Source of the DNA: Rhodopirellula islandica
Lineage (GTDB): Bacteria; Planctomycetota; Planctomycetia; Pirellulales; Pirellulaceae
Reading direction: 5' to 3'
DNA length: 64,000 nucleotides
NCBI RefSeq assembly: GCF_001027925.1
Contig: NZ_LECT01000042.1
Coordinates: forward strand, 61,864-125,863
The notes beneath the pieces were generated by a model that worked only from the letters and a program-made list of their open reading frames with translations, ran no database searches and was not told where the DNA came from. Shown in pieces: positions 29,365 through 42,116 of the stretch; the first letter of the stretch is position 1; every line of letters starts with the position of its first letter. A program made the position numbers and the translations under genes.

Positions 29365-29495
29365 CGTAGGCCATGTTCCACATGGCAACCCAGCCAATGC
29401 TTTGGAACCAAGCGAGGCGTGATCACAAACCAACCATCCATCATGATGGCGAACCCACCGGCCAGCCACCATCGCCAGGTACAACCTGGCCTACG
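29365..29495. repeat. Inverted pair of REP-like hairpins (131 bp)
   Basis: The ends are near-complementary over 23 bases (18 matches). Each end is itself a hairpin: GCCATGT-TCC-ACATGGC on the left and GCCAGGT-ACA-ACCTGGC on the right. The T/A pair on the left is replaced by a G/C pair on the right, so pairing is kept. An inverted doublet of small hairpins is the layout of REP/BIME-type elements. Confidence 0.7.
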
Positions 29496-29501
29496 TCTTC
29501 A

Positions 29502-29939
29502 ATGAAAGAAAACGATGACGGAACCAACACGCGATTTGCGATTTTCATGAACGACAAAAGCAAACCACATTCGAAACCGGATCCGTTCCAACCACCACAT
29601 ACGATTCCAGATGAAGGTGAGCGAAAGTCAGAAAGCCGTTCCCTCGCACATGCCTTTTTCATCGGTTGTCGCAACGGATTTTTCTGGTCGCTCTTGGTCG
29701 CACCGCCTGTCGCTTGGTTCGTCGCTCCGGTGATCCCGCGTCATCGAACTCCTGATTCCGAAGGCAACCTCCCAAGTTTGCTTGAAGAGTTCGGCTGGTT
29801 CGGAATGATCGAAAGAGCTGCTCCTGGTTTGGTTAGCATTTCCATCATTTGGACCCTCTCGGCGGGCCTGTCTTCCCTGATCGACCGTGCACGCCAACAG
29901 CAATCCCAAGCGAGCAATCAGAACCCAACGAAGGAGTGA
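29502..29939 (+). CDS. Small membrane protein, function unknown
   Basis: The predicted 145-residue product has two hydrophobic segments (NGFFWSLLVAPPVAWFVAPV and PGLVSISIIWTLSAGLSSLI). The N-terminus is uncertain, as neither ATG 29502 nor ATG 29547 has a ribosome site. The upstream part of the frame crosses the REP-like doublet and is unlikely to be coding. No family is recognised. Confidence 0.5.
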   Translation: MKENDDGTNTRFAIFMNDKSKPHSKPDPFQPPHTIPDEGERKSESRSLAHAFFIGCRNGFFWSLLVAPPVAWFVAPVIPRHRTPDSEGNLPSLLEEFGWFGMIERAAPGLVSISIIWTLSAGLSSLIDRARQQQSQASNQNPTKE

Positions 29940-30071
29940 CAATCACAACGACTCCTGCGTCGCACTTTCCTGGGCAACCAGCCCCCTCCGCCGGGGAAGA
30001 CACATTACAATGCCTGTTTGTCGTCTTTCGACTTGGCGTCCTCCTCATTGTCTTGGCACCTGGAATCGTTC

Positions 30072-30320
30072 ATGGAAATTCTTCTCAACATCTTGGCCAT
30101 GACCGCGATGGCCGCCAGCGTGATCGGCTGGCTCTGGATCACGGTGATGGCTTTCAGCGAAGGCGAAATTCTCTGGGGCCTTGGGTGCTTGATCATTTCG
30201 CCGCTCTGTTTGATCTACGGGTTCCTGAACTACCAAGAACTGAAGATCCCGGTCCTGATGCTCACAATCGGTTTCATCGCCAGACTTGGGGTGGGAGCAA
30301 TTGCGTTCGCAACGACCTAA
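30072..30320 (+). CDS. Small membrane protein, function unknown
   Basis: The 82-residue product has two or three membrane segments (EILLNILAMTAMAASVIGWL, ILWGLGCLIISPLCLIYGFL, LMLTIGFIARLGVGAIAFA). CTGGA precedes ATG 30072, which is preferred over the frame's earlier start at 30018. It resembles small inner-membrane proteins common in planctomycetes, but no function is known. Confidence 0.6.
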   Translation: MEILLNILAMTAMAASVIGWLWITVMAFSEGEILWGLGCLIISPLCLIYGFLNYQELKIPVLMLTIGFIARLGVGAIAFATT

Positions 30321-30436
30321 GAAGACGTCCCCTACAAGCCTGACGCAGCCAAGCTTCGAGAGCCGCCAGGCACCTGACTACCTGGAACACGAGCGGGTTC
30401 CAACCAACGCGCCCTGATTGACGATCGTCCGCTATT

Positions 30437-30533
30437 AAGTAGGTCGCACGCGTCATTGCTCCCACATACAACCCAGGCGAACGCCCACACGGCTCACAAG
30501 GTTGTGTCCGATGATTCCTCCCCACCTGCATAT
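30437..30533 (-). repeat. Diverged copy of the 127-bp palindromic element (copy E)
   Basis: On the minus strand this reads GCAGGTGGGGAGGAATCATC, then GGACACAACC-TGTGAGCCGTGTGGGCGTTCG, a clear but decayed match to copies A and B. It lies in the 315-base gap between the small membrane protein and the catalase-peroxidase 3' end, which holds nothing else I can support. Confidence 0.6.
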
Positions 30534-30635
30534 TGACCACCTTGCCTAGCTCAGCGACGCGAGATGCATGCGAGCCAACGGAAGGTGACGAGTCCCCAAG
30601 CAGGACTCGCCACCTCAGCCACGAAGGTCGGCGTG

Positions 30636-33456
<2,821 letters not shown>

Positions 33457-36400
33457 ATGCCACGGCCAACGATGATCTCCCATGCCCGGTCCCTCCTCGC
33501 ATTCCCAGCCTTCCTGGTGGGCACGCTGATCTGCATCACTGGCGTGGCCCAGCGACCGCCGACCGGGGTGCCCGCAGGAGTGGAAAAGATCCTGCGAATC
33601 GAGCCTCGCACTGGAAATGCTCGCAACAGCGAAGGTGACTTTGTCCGGTTGAAAGACGGACGCTTGCTGCTGGTCTACACCAAGTTTGTCGGTGCAGGAG
33701 ACCATGCTCCAGCGGAATTGGTATCGCGCGTGTCAAACGACAACGGCGTGACCTGGACCAAGGAAGATGTGCCGGTGATCGAACGTGGTGCAGATGACTC
33801 GAACCTGATGTCGGTCTCACTATTGCGATTGCAAGATGGCCGAATCGGGTTGTTCTACATCCGCAAGTACGATCCGACGCCCGAAGCCAATCATTTGTTC
33901 TTGAATGACATCTTGATGCGGACCAGCTCCGATGAAGGTGAAACTTGGTCCGATCCAACTCGGATTGTTCCGAAGGAAATCCCCTCCTACCAAATTCTGA
34001 ACAATGACCGTGTGATCCAACTTCGCAGCGGGCGATTGGTCGCTCCACTCGCGGTTCACTATCAAGTCGGTTGGCCCGGTTATCGAAAGTCGGCCGAGAT
34101 GGTTTGCTACCTATCTGACGACGGAGGCGCAACGTGGCAACGCAGCAAGAGTGCGTTGTCGTCGGAATCCTTGGCACAGGAACCCGGCGTCGTCGAACTC
34201 AGCGATGGTCGACTGATGATGTTCTGTCGCAGCGGTGACTGCCAATTGCTCTCCTATTCAAACGATCAAGGAGAGACTTGGTCCGAGCTGACACGATCCT
34301 CCTTCACTCAGCCCACGGTTTCCCCCGCCTCAATCGAACGGATTCCATCGACGGGTGACTTGTTGATGCTGTGGAACAACGGCGACGACGACTTGGCCAA
34401 GAAGCAACCCGTCGGACGTCGCCCTTTCACCGCCGCGATCTCAAAGGACGATGGCAAAACGTGGCAAAACATTCGCAACGTGGGAACGGATCCGGAAGGT
34501 TGGTACTGCTACACCGCAATCGAGTTTGTTGACGATCATGTGCTGCTGGCGCACTGCGAGTACCCAAGATTGAATTCGTTGCAAGTCACGCGAATTCCGG
34601 TCTCGTGGTTCTACGAAGGCGACGAGGTCTCGACCACTGACGGACAGAATGCCGAAAACTTGAACACGGACGACCTGGACTATTCGGTGTCACTGGAAGT
34701 CGCCGAGGAAGGGTTTGAAGGCAAGGAGTGCTGGGTGCACGCCCGTGTCGGTGTGATTCCCACACAGAACAGCGACCCTACCGCGGTGATGACCACCCAG
34801 AAGTTGTTGCTCTCGGGGTCGGATGTCTTCTATCGCTTGCATGAATCTCGCCAGTCTGCGGGTTCTGACACCTGGTCGAAACTTAGCCCCATCGATTCGT
34901 TTTCTCGCCAAATGTTTCAGCGTGACATCATCCCTCGCGGTGGTGAAGGCTCCCAAGACTTGCTGCAAGAAGGCGATGAAACAACCGTTTGCGATTTCGT
35001 CCCCCAGTGGCATGCGGCAAGCCAGCGTTTGCTTGGGATCGGGCAAACGGTTTGGTACCGAAACAATCGTGTCATGCATGTACGGCCTCGCGGGATCGCC
35101 TACGGCGTAGTCAACCCAGAGAATCAAACATGGAACGATTGGAAAGTCGTCGAACTACCCGACGAGCCACGCTTCCGCAACGCTGGTTCCGGCAGTGCCC
35201 AGCGAGTTGACTTGCCGGGCGGAGACGTCCTGGTTCCCGTTTACTGCAAAGAGCCCCACCAAAAGCAGTTCTCGTCGATCATTGTTCGCTGTCGTTTCGA
35301 TGGTGAAACGTTGCACTACATCGACCATGGAAACGCATTGACCATCCCGGTGGACCGAGGTTTGTACGAGCCCTCGTTGACCCACTTTGACGGGCGATTC
35401 TACTTGACGCTCCGGAATGACCAACATGGTTATGTCGCCGTCAGCGATGACGGTCTGAATTTCGAAACTGCTCAACGTTGGACGTTTGACGACGGTCAAG
35501 AACTGGGCAACTACAACACCCAGCAACACTGGGTGACTCACAGCGACGGGCTGTTCTTGGTCTACACGCGTCGAGGCGCAAACAACGACCATGTGTTTCG
35601 ACATCGCGCCCCGCTGTTCATCGCTCAGGTGGACCCAGAAACGCTGCAGGTCATTCGATCGACCGAGCGAGTGTTGGTTCCGGAACACGGAGCCCGACTG
35701 GGCAACTTTGGCGTCACTCGCTACTCAGAGAATGAGACCTGGGTGACGGTTGCGGAATGGATGCAACCTGCGGGAGTTGAAAAGCACGGCAGCAACAACC
35801 GAATCTACATCGCCAAACTGAAATGGAACCAGCCGAATCAGCTTGCATCGCAGAAAAGCCCACCGGGAATCAAAGCAGATCCCACCGCTTACAGCCAGCC
35901 GCCGAAGAGCCTGGCGGACGAGTTCGGTGCCTACCGATCCCCGCTGATCTTTGACGACGGGACGCAGGTCACGAAAGCCAACCAGTGGCCTCCAAGGCGA
36001 GAAGAGATTCGCTCGCGGTGGGAATCCATGCTGGGCACATGGCCTGCGTTGATCAGCGATCCCCAAGCCAGAATCATCGACACGACACAAGACGATTCAC
36101 TGACGAAGCACACCGTTGAATTCCATTGGACGCCAAACGAGAAGACAACCGGGTACCTTTTGATCCCCAACACAGAACGGTCCGAAGCGAATGGTTTGCC
36201 CGCCGTCCTGACGGTCTACTACGAACCCGAAACAGCGATCGGCGAGGGCAAACCCCATCGGGATTTCGCTCTGCAGTTGGCTCGCCGTGGTTTCGTGACT
36301 CTTTCGATTGGCACGACGGAGGCAACGCAAGCCAAAACGTATTCGCTGTACCATCCGTCCCTTGACGATGCCTCGGTGCAGCCGTTGTCGATGCTAGCCT

Positions 36401-36942
36401 GCGCTGCTGCGAACGCTTGGCAGGTATTGGCAGATCGCCCCGAGGTTGACTCCAATCGGATTGGCGTCGTGGGCCATTCCTTCGGCGGAAAGTGGGCGAT
36501 GTTCGCGGCCTGTCTTTCCGAACGATTTGCCTGTGGTGCCTGGTCGGATCCCGGCATTGTGTTTGATGAATCGATGTCCGGCGTGAACTACTGGGAACCT
36601 TGGTACCTGGGGTATCATTCGCGTCCTTGGCGCAAACGAGGTCTCATCACCGCCGACAATCCAGCCCGCGGTCTGTACCCAAAATTGGTGGCCAAGGGAC
36701 ACGACTTGCACGAACTGCACGCGTTGATGGCACCGCGACCGTTTCTGGTTTCCGGCGGGTCGGCCGATCCCATTCGTCGTTGGGAAGCCCTGAACCATTG
36801 CGTTGCCATCAACCAGTTACTAGGTCACGATGACCGCGTGGCCATGACGAATCGCCCGGATCACTCGCCCAACGCGGATTCCAACTCGGTGATCTTCGCC
36901 TTCTTCGAAAGACACCTGGCGACGAACAAGCAGCCGCTCTGA
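33457..36942 (+). CDS. Large exported sialidase-like protein fused to an alpha/beta hydrolase
   Basis: The 1161-residue protein has a signal peptide (LLAFPAFLVGTLICITGVAQ). Residues about 45-400 form a sialidase-type propeller with five Asp-boxes: SNDNGVTW, SSDEGETW, SDDGGATW, SNDQGETW and SKDDGKTW. Residues about 410-800 look like a second beta-propeller (SDDGLNFE, YEPSLTHFDGRFYLTL). From about 825 a separate alpha/beta hydrolase follows, with nucleophile S1008 in VGHSFGGKW and likely catalytic H1136 in RPDHSPN; it resembles acetyl-xylan-esterase/dienelactone-hydrolase types. One protein could thus trim sialic-acid-like or acylated glycans and remove esters (inference). GGAAG five bases upstream supports ATG 33457; ATG 33472 is possible. 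Confidence 0.8.
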   Translation: MPRPTMISHARSLLAFPAFLVGTLICITGVAQRPPTGVPAGVEKILRIEPRTGNARNSEGDFVRLKDGRLLLVYTKFVGAGDHAPAELVSRVSNDNGVTWTKEDVPVIERGADDSNLMSVSLLRLQDGRIGLFYIRKYDPTPEANHLFLNDILMRTSSDEGETWSDPTRIVPKEIPSYQILNNDRVIQLRSGRLVAPLAVHYQVGWPGYRKSAEMVCYLSDDGGATWQRSKSALSSESLAQEPGVVELSDGRLMMFCRSGDCQLLSYSNDQGETWSELTRSSFTQPTVSPASIERIPSTGDLLMLWNNGDDDLAKKQPVGRRPFTAAISKDDGKTWQNIRNVGTDPEGWYCYTAIEFVDDHVLLAHCEYPRLNSLQVTRIPVSWFYEGDEVSTTDGQNAENLNTDDLDYSVSLEVAEEGFEGKECWVHARVGVIPTQNSDPTAVMTTQKLLLSGSDVFYRLHESRQSAGSDTWSKLSPIDSFSRQMFQRDIIPRGGEGSQDLLQEGDETTVCDFVPQWHAASQRLLGIGQTVWYRNNRVMHVRPRGIAYGVVNPENQTWNDWKVVELPDEPRFRNAGSGSAQRVDLPGGDVLVPVYCKEPHQKQFSSIIVRCRFDGETLHYIDHGNALTIPVDRGLYEPSLTHFDGRFYLTLRNDQHGYVAVSDDGLNFETAQRWTFDDGQELGNYNTQQHWVTHSDGLFLVYTRRGANNDHVFRHRAPLFIAQVDPETLQVIRSTERVLVPEHGARLGNFGVTRYSENETWVTVAEWMQPAGVEKHGSNNRIYIAKLKWNQPNQLASQKSPPGIKADPTAYSQPPKSLADEFGAYRSPLIFDDGTQVTKANQWPPRREEIRSRWESMLGTWPALISDPQARIIDTTQDDSLTKHTVEFHWTPNEKTTGYLLIPNTERSEANGLPAVLTVYYEPETAIGEGKPHRDFALQLARRGFVTLSIGTTEATQAKTYSLYHPSLDDASVQPLSMLACAAANAWQVLADRPEVDSNRIGVVGHSFGGKWAMFAACLSERFACGAWSDPGIVFDESMSGVNYWEPWYLGYHSRPWRKRGLITADNPARGLYPKLVAKGHDLHELHALMAPRPFLVSGGSADPIRRWEALNHCVAINQLLGHDDRVAMTNRPDHSPNADSNSVIFAFFERHLATNKQPL

Positions 36943-37063
36943 CGAGTCCGATCACTGAACCCACACAAGCGACTCGTTACCTCGTCCACTACGGTTGCGA
37001 TCGCACTCCGTAGCCGGATTCGCCAAGAATTCGGACAGCAACACAAATCCCGTGGTGCCCTCG

Positions 37064-38104
37064 ATGTCTCGCAAGAAAACCATGTTCCTTCGATTGACTG
37101 TCTCAGCAGTCGTGATGACCGTTGTGTCATTGGGATCGATCATCGGTTTCGCCCAATTCCGTTTGCGATCGGGAGCGACCGGCGAAAGCGTCTCGGTGAA
37201 GCACAACGGTTTGGATCGCGAATACCGAATCCATGTCCCTGAGAATCTGTCCGCCGACGCCAAAGTCCCGCTGGTCGTTTGCTTGCACGGCGGAGGCGGC
37301 AATTCGCGAACGGCTTCTGTCATGGGGCTGACTCCTGTCGCTGACCGCGAAGGATTCATTGTCCTTTATCCGAACGGGATCGACAAACACTGGAACGATG
37401 GCCGCGAATCCCCCATGTTCGCGGAACACGACCAAACCATCGACGATGTCGGCTTCGTGATGGATTTGATCGAACGGGTGTGCAAAGAACATCCCATCGA
37501 CCGCAACCGAATCTTTGCCACCGGCGTGTCCAACGGTGGCTTCATGACTCAGCGTTTGGCGATCGAACATTCCGAAACTTTCGCTGCCGTCGCGGTGGTC
37601 ATCGCGACGATGGGAGAACCGCTCAGCAAACAGTTTGAACCGAAATCACCGGTTTCGATCCTCTACATGAACGGCACCGAGGATCGACTGGTTCCCTACG
37701 ATGGCGGGCCGGTCGCCAAGCCTCTGACGAATCGTTTCAACCAAGTCAAAGGACACGAGGACGCACCGCGAGGAATTGCGATTTCAACGGATGAAGCCGT
37801 CTCGTTGTGGGTGAAGCACAACCAAACCAAACCCGATCCGAAGATTGAATTGATACCGGACACCAACAAAGAAGACCACTCTCACATCGAAAGCAAACTT
37901 TGGGAGGGCGGCGAACGTGGCACTGCCGTGATGCTGTACAAAGTCATCGGGGGTGGACATGGTCTGCCTGGCGGTTCGCAGTACTTTCCCGCTCGACTGA
38001 TTGGGTATTCCAACCAAGACGTCAAAGGCTTCGACCTCATTTGGGACTTCTTTCAAGAGCACACACGGCAACCCCAAGCACCTGCGGACAAAGCGGAGCG
38101 TTGA
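37064..38104 (+). CDS. PHB-depolymerase/feruloyl-esterase-like exported hydrolase
   Basis: The 346-residue protein has a signal anchor (LTVSAVVMTVVSLGSIIGFA) and a LpqC/PHB-depolymerase-type alpha/beta hydrolase. The oxyanion segment is CLHGGGGNS, the nucleophile Ser lies in GVSNGGFMT, Asp is in NGTEDRLVPY and His in GGGHGLPGG. It probably cleaves short ester bonds such as PHB-like or feruloyl esters outside the cytoplasm. It follows the sialidase-esterase gene on the same strand after about 120 bases, so both may serve degradation of decorated polysaccharides. Start ATG 37064 is preferred; ATG 37082 is a near alternative. Confidence 0.85.
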   Translation: MSRKKTMFLRLTVSAVVMTVVSLGSIIGFAQFRLRSGATGESVSVKHNGLDREYRIHVPENLSADAKVPLVVCLHGGGGNSRTASVMGLTPVADREGFIVLYPNGIDKHWNDGRESPMFAEHDQTIDDVGFVMDLIERVCKEHPIDRNRIFATGVSNGGFMTQRLAIEHSETFAAVAVVIATMGEPLSKQFEPKSPVSILYMNGTEDRLVPYDGGPVAKPLTNRFNQVKGHEDAPRGIAISTDEAVSLWVKHNQTKPDPKIELIPDTNKEDHSHIESKLWEGGERGTAVMLYKVIGGGHGLPGGSQYFPARLIGYSNQDVKGFDLIWDFFQEHTRQPQAPADKAER

Positions 38105-38356
38105 ATCCGCCCCGACGTCGAATCCGACCAGCATTCGCGGTTCGGATTCATTGCATTGCCGCGTCTCTTGGAAACTCGCGGGCTCGTGACATGCGATTCA
38201 TCCGTCACAACCAACCGGATCGTTACGTCTTGGCGTCAATGCACCAATCCGCACGTGAATACTCGTTCTCATCCAATCATTCCGTGACCCACGTTTCCAA
38301 CAGCAAAGCTGTTTGCTGGAACGTCACGCGTCAATTGAATGATGGAAGAAACCCCG

Positions 38357-38860
38357 ATGAATTGCGAATCTTGCGGTGCCCCCGTGTCACGAATGGGTCG
38401 TTCAGGACGCTACTACTGTGACTACTGTTCCCGCCTCGCCGTCAAAACGCCGCTCGCGAATTCCAGCGACGGACTCGTTTTGACTGGCACGTTGTCGGAC
38501 ACACCCTGCCTGACCTGTGACGACACACAGTTGGAAATTGGCTCGATCGACACCCACTCCATCGAAGGCTGCCGAAAATGCCAAGGCGTCCTTTTGAATC
38601 AAGCCACGTTTGCGACGCTGGTTCGAGAGCGGCGAAAGTCCTACGTGGGTCCCGATCAAACTGGAGAGTTCGCCCCCGCTCTGGATGGTCCCAGAGATCA
38701 CCACTCGCGATTGGCGTGCCCGAAGTGTTGCCTGTCCATGGACTCCTTTTTCTATGCCGGCCCCGGACGTGTTGCGATTGACTCCTGCAGCCGATGCGAA
38801 ACCGTCTGGCTGGACTGCGGCGAAGTGACCTCCCTCGCCGAAGCCCCCGGACTGCGCTGA
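38357..38860 (+). CDS. Zinc-ribbon protein (TFIIB-type zinc finger)
   Basis: The 167-residue cytoplasmic protein has three Cys-pair modules: NCESCGAPV with YYCDYCSR at the start, CLTCDDTQLE with GCRKCQGVLL in the middle, and ACPKCCLSM with SCSRCETVWLDCGEV at the end. The last two match the zf-TFIIB/YjcQ-type ribbon in which a WLDxGE motif follows the second Cys pair. Its role is unknown. GGAAG eight bases before ATG 38357 supports that start. Confidence 0.75.
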   Translation: MNCESCGAPVSRMGRSGRYYCDYCSRLAVKTPLANSSDGLVLTGTLSDTPCLTCDDTQLEIGSIDTHSIEGCRKCQGVLLNQATFATLVRERRKSYVGPDQTGEFAPALDGPRDHHSRLACPKCCLSMDSFFYAGPGRVAIDSCSRCETVWLDCGEVTSLAEAPGLR

Positions 38861-38993
38861 GAACGCCCGCCCATCGGCGTCCTCTCTCGTGCACGCGTGA
38901 TGGACGTCGACCTCGACCCTAAAAAAGGTCGCGCAGTTTTGAAGTGCTGTGCTCGCTACAAATTGAGAACCTCGCCCGTTGGCAACGGGCTCG
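38861..38993. other. Intergenic stretch without a supported gene
   Basis: Nothing recognisable lies here; the dispersed hairpin element follows directly. Confidence 0.35.
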
Positions 38994-39108
38994 TCGATTT
39001 TGCTGTCGGTTGGCCACTCTTGGCCGACATCCGCAACTTGGACGGGCAAGACTGCCGATCCTACCGGCGTTCAAACCTCGTGGACGACCCAATCGACAAG
39101 CCGCAGCG
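38994..39108. repeat. Dispersed GTAGG hairpin element, copy 2
   Basis: The core at 39005-39064 pairs GTCGGTTGGCCACTCTTGG with CAAGACTGCCGATCCTAC. Homology to 13861-13975 runs beyond the hairpin on both sides. The remaining DNA to 39515 shows no supported open frame. Confidence 0.7.
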
Positions 39109-39515
39109 GTAGGGGTCGGACAACGACGTTCAGTGAGATTTCCCTGGGGAGGGTAACACGCGCCACTTCCCATGTCCGGCCCTCACCCTCGCGTACGCCT
39201 GATCGGCGTCGCTCGATGAAGAATGCGTGATTTCTACCATTCGACGGCGTCTTCCATCCGACTGAAATCGCCGCTAGCGAGACATAACGGCAGCGAGGCA
39301 CCCACCGTTGATGAGGTCACCAATCACGAGGCTCGCCAAACGCTCTCTGCTGTGATTGGTGATGCACTTTGCATGGCGGTCCCCATTGGATCCTCGCCAT
39401 TGACTCACTGCGCAAACGACCGACAGTCGCTGTCCAAGCACGTCGGATCCACCTCGAACCCAACGCAATCCAGTTTGCGAACTCGCTTCCACACACAATC
39501 CTTTCCGGAAACCTT

Positions 39516-40682
39516 ATGTTCTCCCGAAGAAACCTGTTGCACGCCAGCGCGGCACTTGGAGTTGGATCGTTGATCAGCCCGCCCGCATCTGCCCAAGCGT
39601 TGAAAATTCAAATGTCCACAGGCGAAGTCATGAAGACCAAGGGACAGGTGGATACCAACGAAGCGCTGCCCACCAATCCCCCAGACGACGACCGACGTTA
39701 TCGCCCGACATCCCGAATGGGACTGGGCGGACTCGCAGCCGGAAATGGATTCAACACCATTTCGAATGATGAAGAAATCCTCGCCATGCTGAACGCAGCC
39801 TGGGATTCTGGGATCCGGTACTTTGACACCGCACCGTTTTACGGTCTGAGTTTGAGTGAACGGCGGTTTGGAGATTTGCTCCACAACAAAAAACGGGAAG
39901 ACTATGTTCTGTCGTCGAAGGTGGGGCGTCTCCTGACACCCTCGGCAGAACCATTGCCCAAACGATGGCACTGGGCCAACCACTCTCCCTTTCACTACCG
40001 ATACGACTACACGGCGGCGGGAACGCGTCGATCGGTCGAAGACAGCCTGCAACGCATTGGTGTCTCCTCACTCGACATCGTCTTCATTCACGACCTCTCA
40101 CCTCAGAACAGTGACTTTGGTGCAGACTGGCTCAAGTACTTTGACGAAGCCGCCAAAGGCGCCATGCCAGAGCTCACCAAAATGCGTGAGGAAGGCATCA
40201 TCAAGGCCTGGGGATTTGGCATCAACTCTCCCCACGCGATCCACAAAGCGGTGGACATTGCCGCCCCAGACATCTGTTTGTTGGCACTTCAGTATTCGAT
40301 TCTGGAACATCAAGAAGCGCTGGAGAAAACGTTTCCGCTCCTGGACGAGCATGGCATTTCCGCTGTGGTCGGAGCACCACTCAATGGCGGCTACTTGGCA
40401 GGACGAAACCGCTTCAACTATTCCAGCCTGATCCCAGATGCAATGAAGCAAAAATTCGCGGCAATCAACGAGGTCGCGAACAGGCACGGGATCGACATCA
40501 AGACCGCAGCTCTGCAATTTGCCGAGGCTCCCTCGACGGTGTCCGCCATCATCCCTGGTGCTCGAACGGCTCAACAGGTGAACGAGAATGTGGCTGCGAT
40601 GAAAGTCGATATTCCCGGAGCCTTCTGGGACGAACTGAAATCGAAAAAGCTCATCGCCCAGAACGCGCCCACGAAGGCATGA
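39516..40682 (+). CDS. Aldo/keto reductase with Tat signal
   Basis: The 388-residue protein begins with a Tat signal (SRRNLLHASAALGVGSL) followed by an AKR barrel. The catalytic Asp-Tyr pair lies in DTAPFYGLSLSERRFGD, Lys in VLSSKVGRLL and His in FIHDLSP. Length and motifs fit the fucose/galactose dehydrogenase subgroup (D-threo-aldose 1-dehydrogenase-like). Export suggests periplasmic sugar oxidation, with NAD(P) co-exported after folding. GGAA lies shortly before ATG 39516. Its stop is nine bases from that of the convergent PQQ-like gene. Confidence 0.9.
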   Translation: MFSRRNLLHASAALGVGSLISPPASAQALKIQMSTGEVMKTKGQVDTNEALPTNPPDDDRRYRPTSRMGLGGLAAGNGFNTISNDEEILAMLNAAWDSGIRYFDTAPFYGLSLSERRFGDLLHNKKREDYVLSSKVGRLLTPSAEPLPKRWHWANHSPFHYRYDYTAAGTRRSVEDSLQRIGVSSLDIVFIHDLSPQNSDFGADWLKYFDEAAKGAMPELTKMREEGIIKAWGFGINSPHAIHKAVDIAAPDICLLALQYSILEHQEALEKTFPLLDEHGISAVVGAPLNGGYLAGRNRFNYSSLIPDAMKQKFAAINEVANRHGIDIKTAALQFAEAPSTVSAIIPGARTAQQVNENVAAMKVDIPGAFWDELKSKKLIAQNAPTKA

Positions 40683-40691
40683 GACCTTGGA

Positions 40692-41984
40692 CTACTCTTC
40701 GATCCGGTAGATCGCGTCGGCGGTTCGCATGATCAGCGCGTTGCCATCGACGGCTGCTGAGGCGAGCGTGCGTTCGCCGAGATCGTTTTCCGCCAGGACC
40801 TTGTAATCGGGACCTGTCGCCACGACGGTCGTCACGCCAGATTCGTTGGTGTAATAGATCTTGTTGCCCACCAAAATCGGTGACGAGGAAAACCCACCGC
40901 CCACGCGTTTCTTGTAGACGATGTCGCCGGTTGCCGCTTCCACACACATCGCGATTCCATCGTCACTGACCGAGTAAATGAACTCGTCGTCGGCGAGCAT
41001 CGATGGGGTGTGGGGCACATTCTTGTTGAGCGACCATTTCAGATGCGTGTCGGTGACATCACCTGATCCAGTCGGATCGATCGCCAGCATGCTGGGCGTG
41101 TCGTAACTGGTCGACAAATAGACCAATCCGTTGTGGTAGATCGGTTTGGGGATCACGGAGTATCCCGAGTAACGCACTTGCCAAATCACATTGCCATTGG
41201 CGGGGTCAAGTGCCAACACACAATCACTGCCGGGCGCGATGACTTGTTTCTGCCCATCGACCACAATCGTCAACGGGGTGCAAAACGAAAACTTCCTCTT
41301 GGCGTCGATGGGACGTTTGACTTCCCACGCGATCTTGCCCGTTGCGGCATCCAGTGCAACGACCTTGGGATCGCTCGCTCCGTCGCACGTGAAAATCAAC
41401 TTGTCGTCGACCAACACCGGAGTGCCACCGTTTCCGTGGACCGGTTTGAAGAACAGGTCGCGGTTCTTCCAAATCAGTTTTCCATCGAGATCGACACACG
41501 CCGTTCCTTGATATCCAAAGTGCACGAACACGCGGTTGCCTTCCACGATCGGCGTGGGGCTGGCATGGGAGTTCTTCTTGTGAATCCTGGCACTCTTCTC
41601 GGCGGTTTGCTGCATGAGTGGAACGGACTTCAACAGCTTGCCACTGTTCGCATCGAGAACGATCAACGTAAGATCAAATTCTGTCTTGCTCGAATCAGAT
41701 TCTGAATCCGCGGGTATCGCCGCCGAAACGAAGATCCGCCCATTCGCAATCACGGGAGACGACCAACCTTCCCCGGGCAACTCCGTTCGAAAAGCAACGT
41801 TCTTCTCAGGTGACCATTCCGTGGGAACGCTGGCGTCCGCGTCTGCAATTCCGTTGCCCGATGGTCCTCGGAAAATGCTCCATTCCTCTGCATGGGCGCG
41901 GTTGTGTGACGAATCAAACGCAACAACGCTGGCAGACAACAGAACGATGCAAACGGCAAGGTTGCCGAACCGGGAATGGATCAT
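40692..41984 (-). CDS. Exported PQQ-like beta-propeller protein
   Basis: The 430-residue product has a signal segment (NLAVCIVLLSASVVA) and repeated PQQ-type blades: WSSPVIANGRIFVSA, HASPTPIVEGNRVFVHF, GGTPVLVDDKLIFTCDG, TPSMLADDEFIYSVSDDG and SSSPILVGNKIYYTNESG. The opening EEWSIFRGPSGNGIA is the WxxxRGPxxxG start common to this planctomycete family. Function is not known. ATG 41984 is preferred to a TTG at 41999. It has a paralogue near the right end of the window. Confidence 0.9.
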   Translation of the reverse strand: MIHSRFGNLAVCIVLLSASVVAFDSSHNRAHAEEWSIFRGPSGNGIADADASVPTEWSPEKNVAFRTELPGEGWSSPVIANGRIFVSAAIPADSESDSSKTEFDLTLIVLDANSGKLLKSVPLMQQTAEKSARIHKKNSHASPTPIVEGNRVFVHFGYQGTACVDLDGKLIWKNRDLFFKPVHGNGGTPVLVDDKLIFTCDGASDPKVVALDAATGKIAWEVKRPIDAKRKFSFCTPLTIVVDGQKQVIAPGSDCVLALDPANGNVIWQVRYSGYSVIPKPIYHNGLVYLSTSYDTPSMLAIDPTGSGDVTDTHLKWSLNKNVPHTPSMLADDEFIYSVSDDGIAMCVEAATGDIVYKKRVGGGFSSSPILVGNKIYYTNESGVTTVVATGPDYKVLAENDLGERTLASAAVDGNALIMRTADAIYRIEE

Positions 41985-42116
41985 GGGAAGTGGATGCAAA
42001 AGATGGCGGAGGTGTCAAGCAAAACGAATCGCAAGCCATGATAGCCGATGTTGGGTCCGCTAAAATTGAAGACCGTGTTCCATGTGATCCATCTTCCCCC
42101 AACGAATGAGTTCGCC

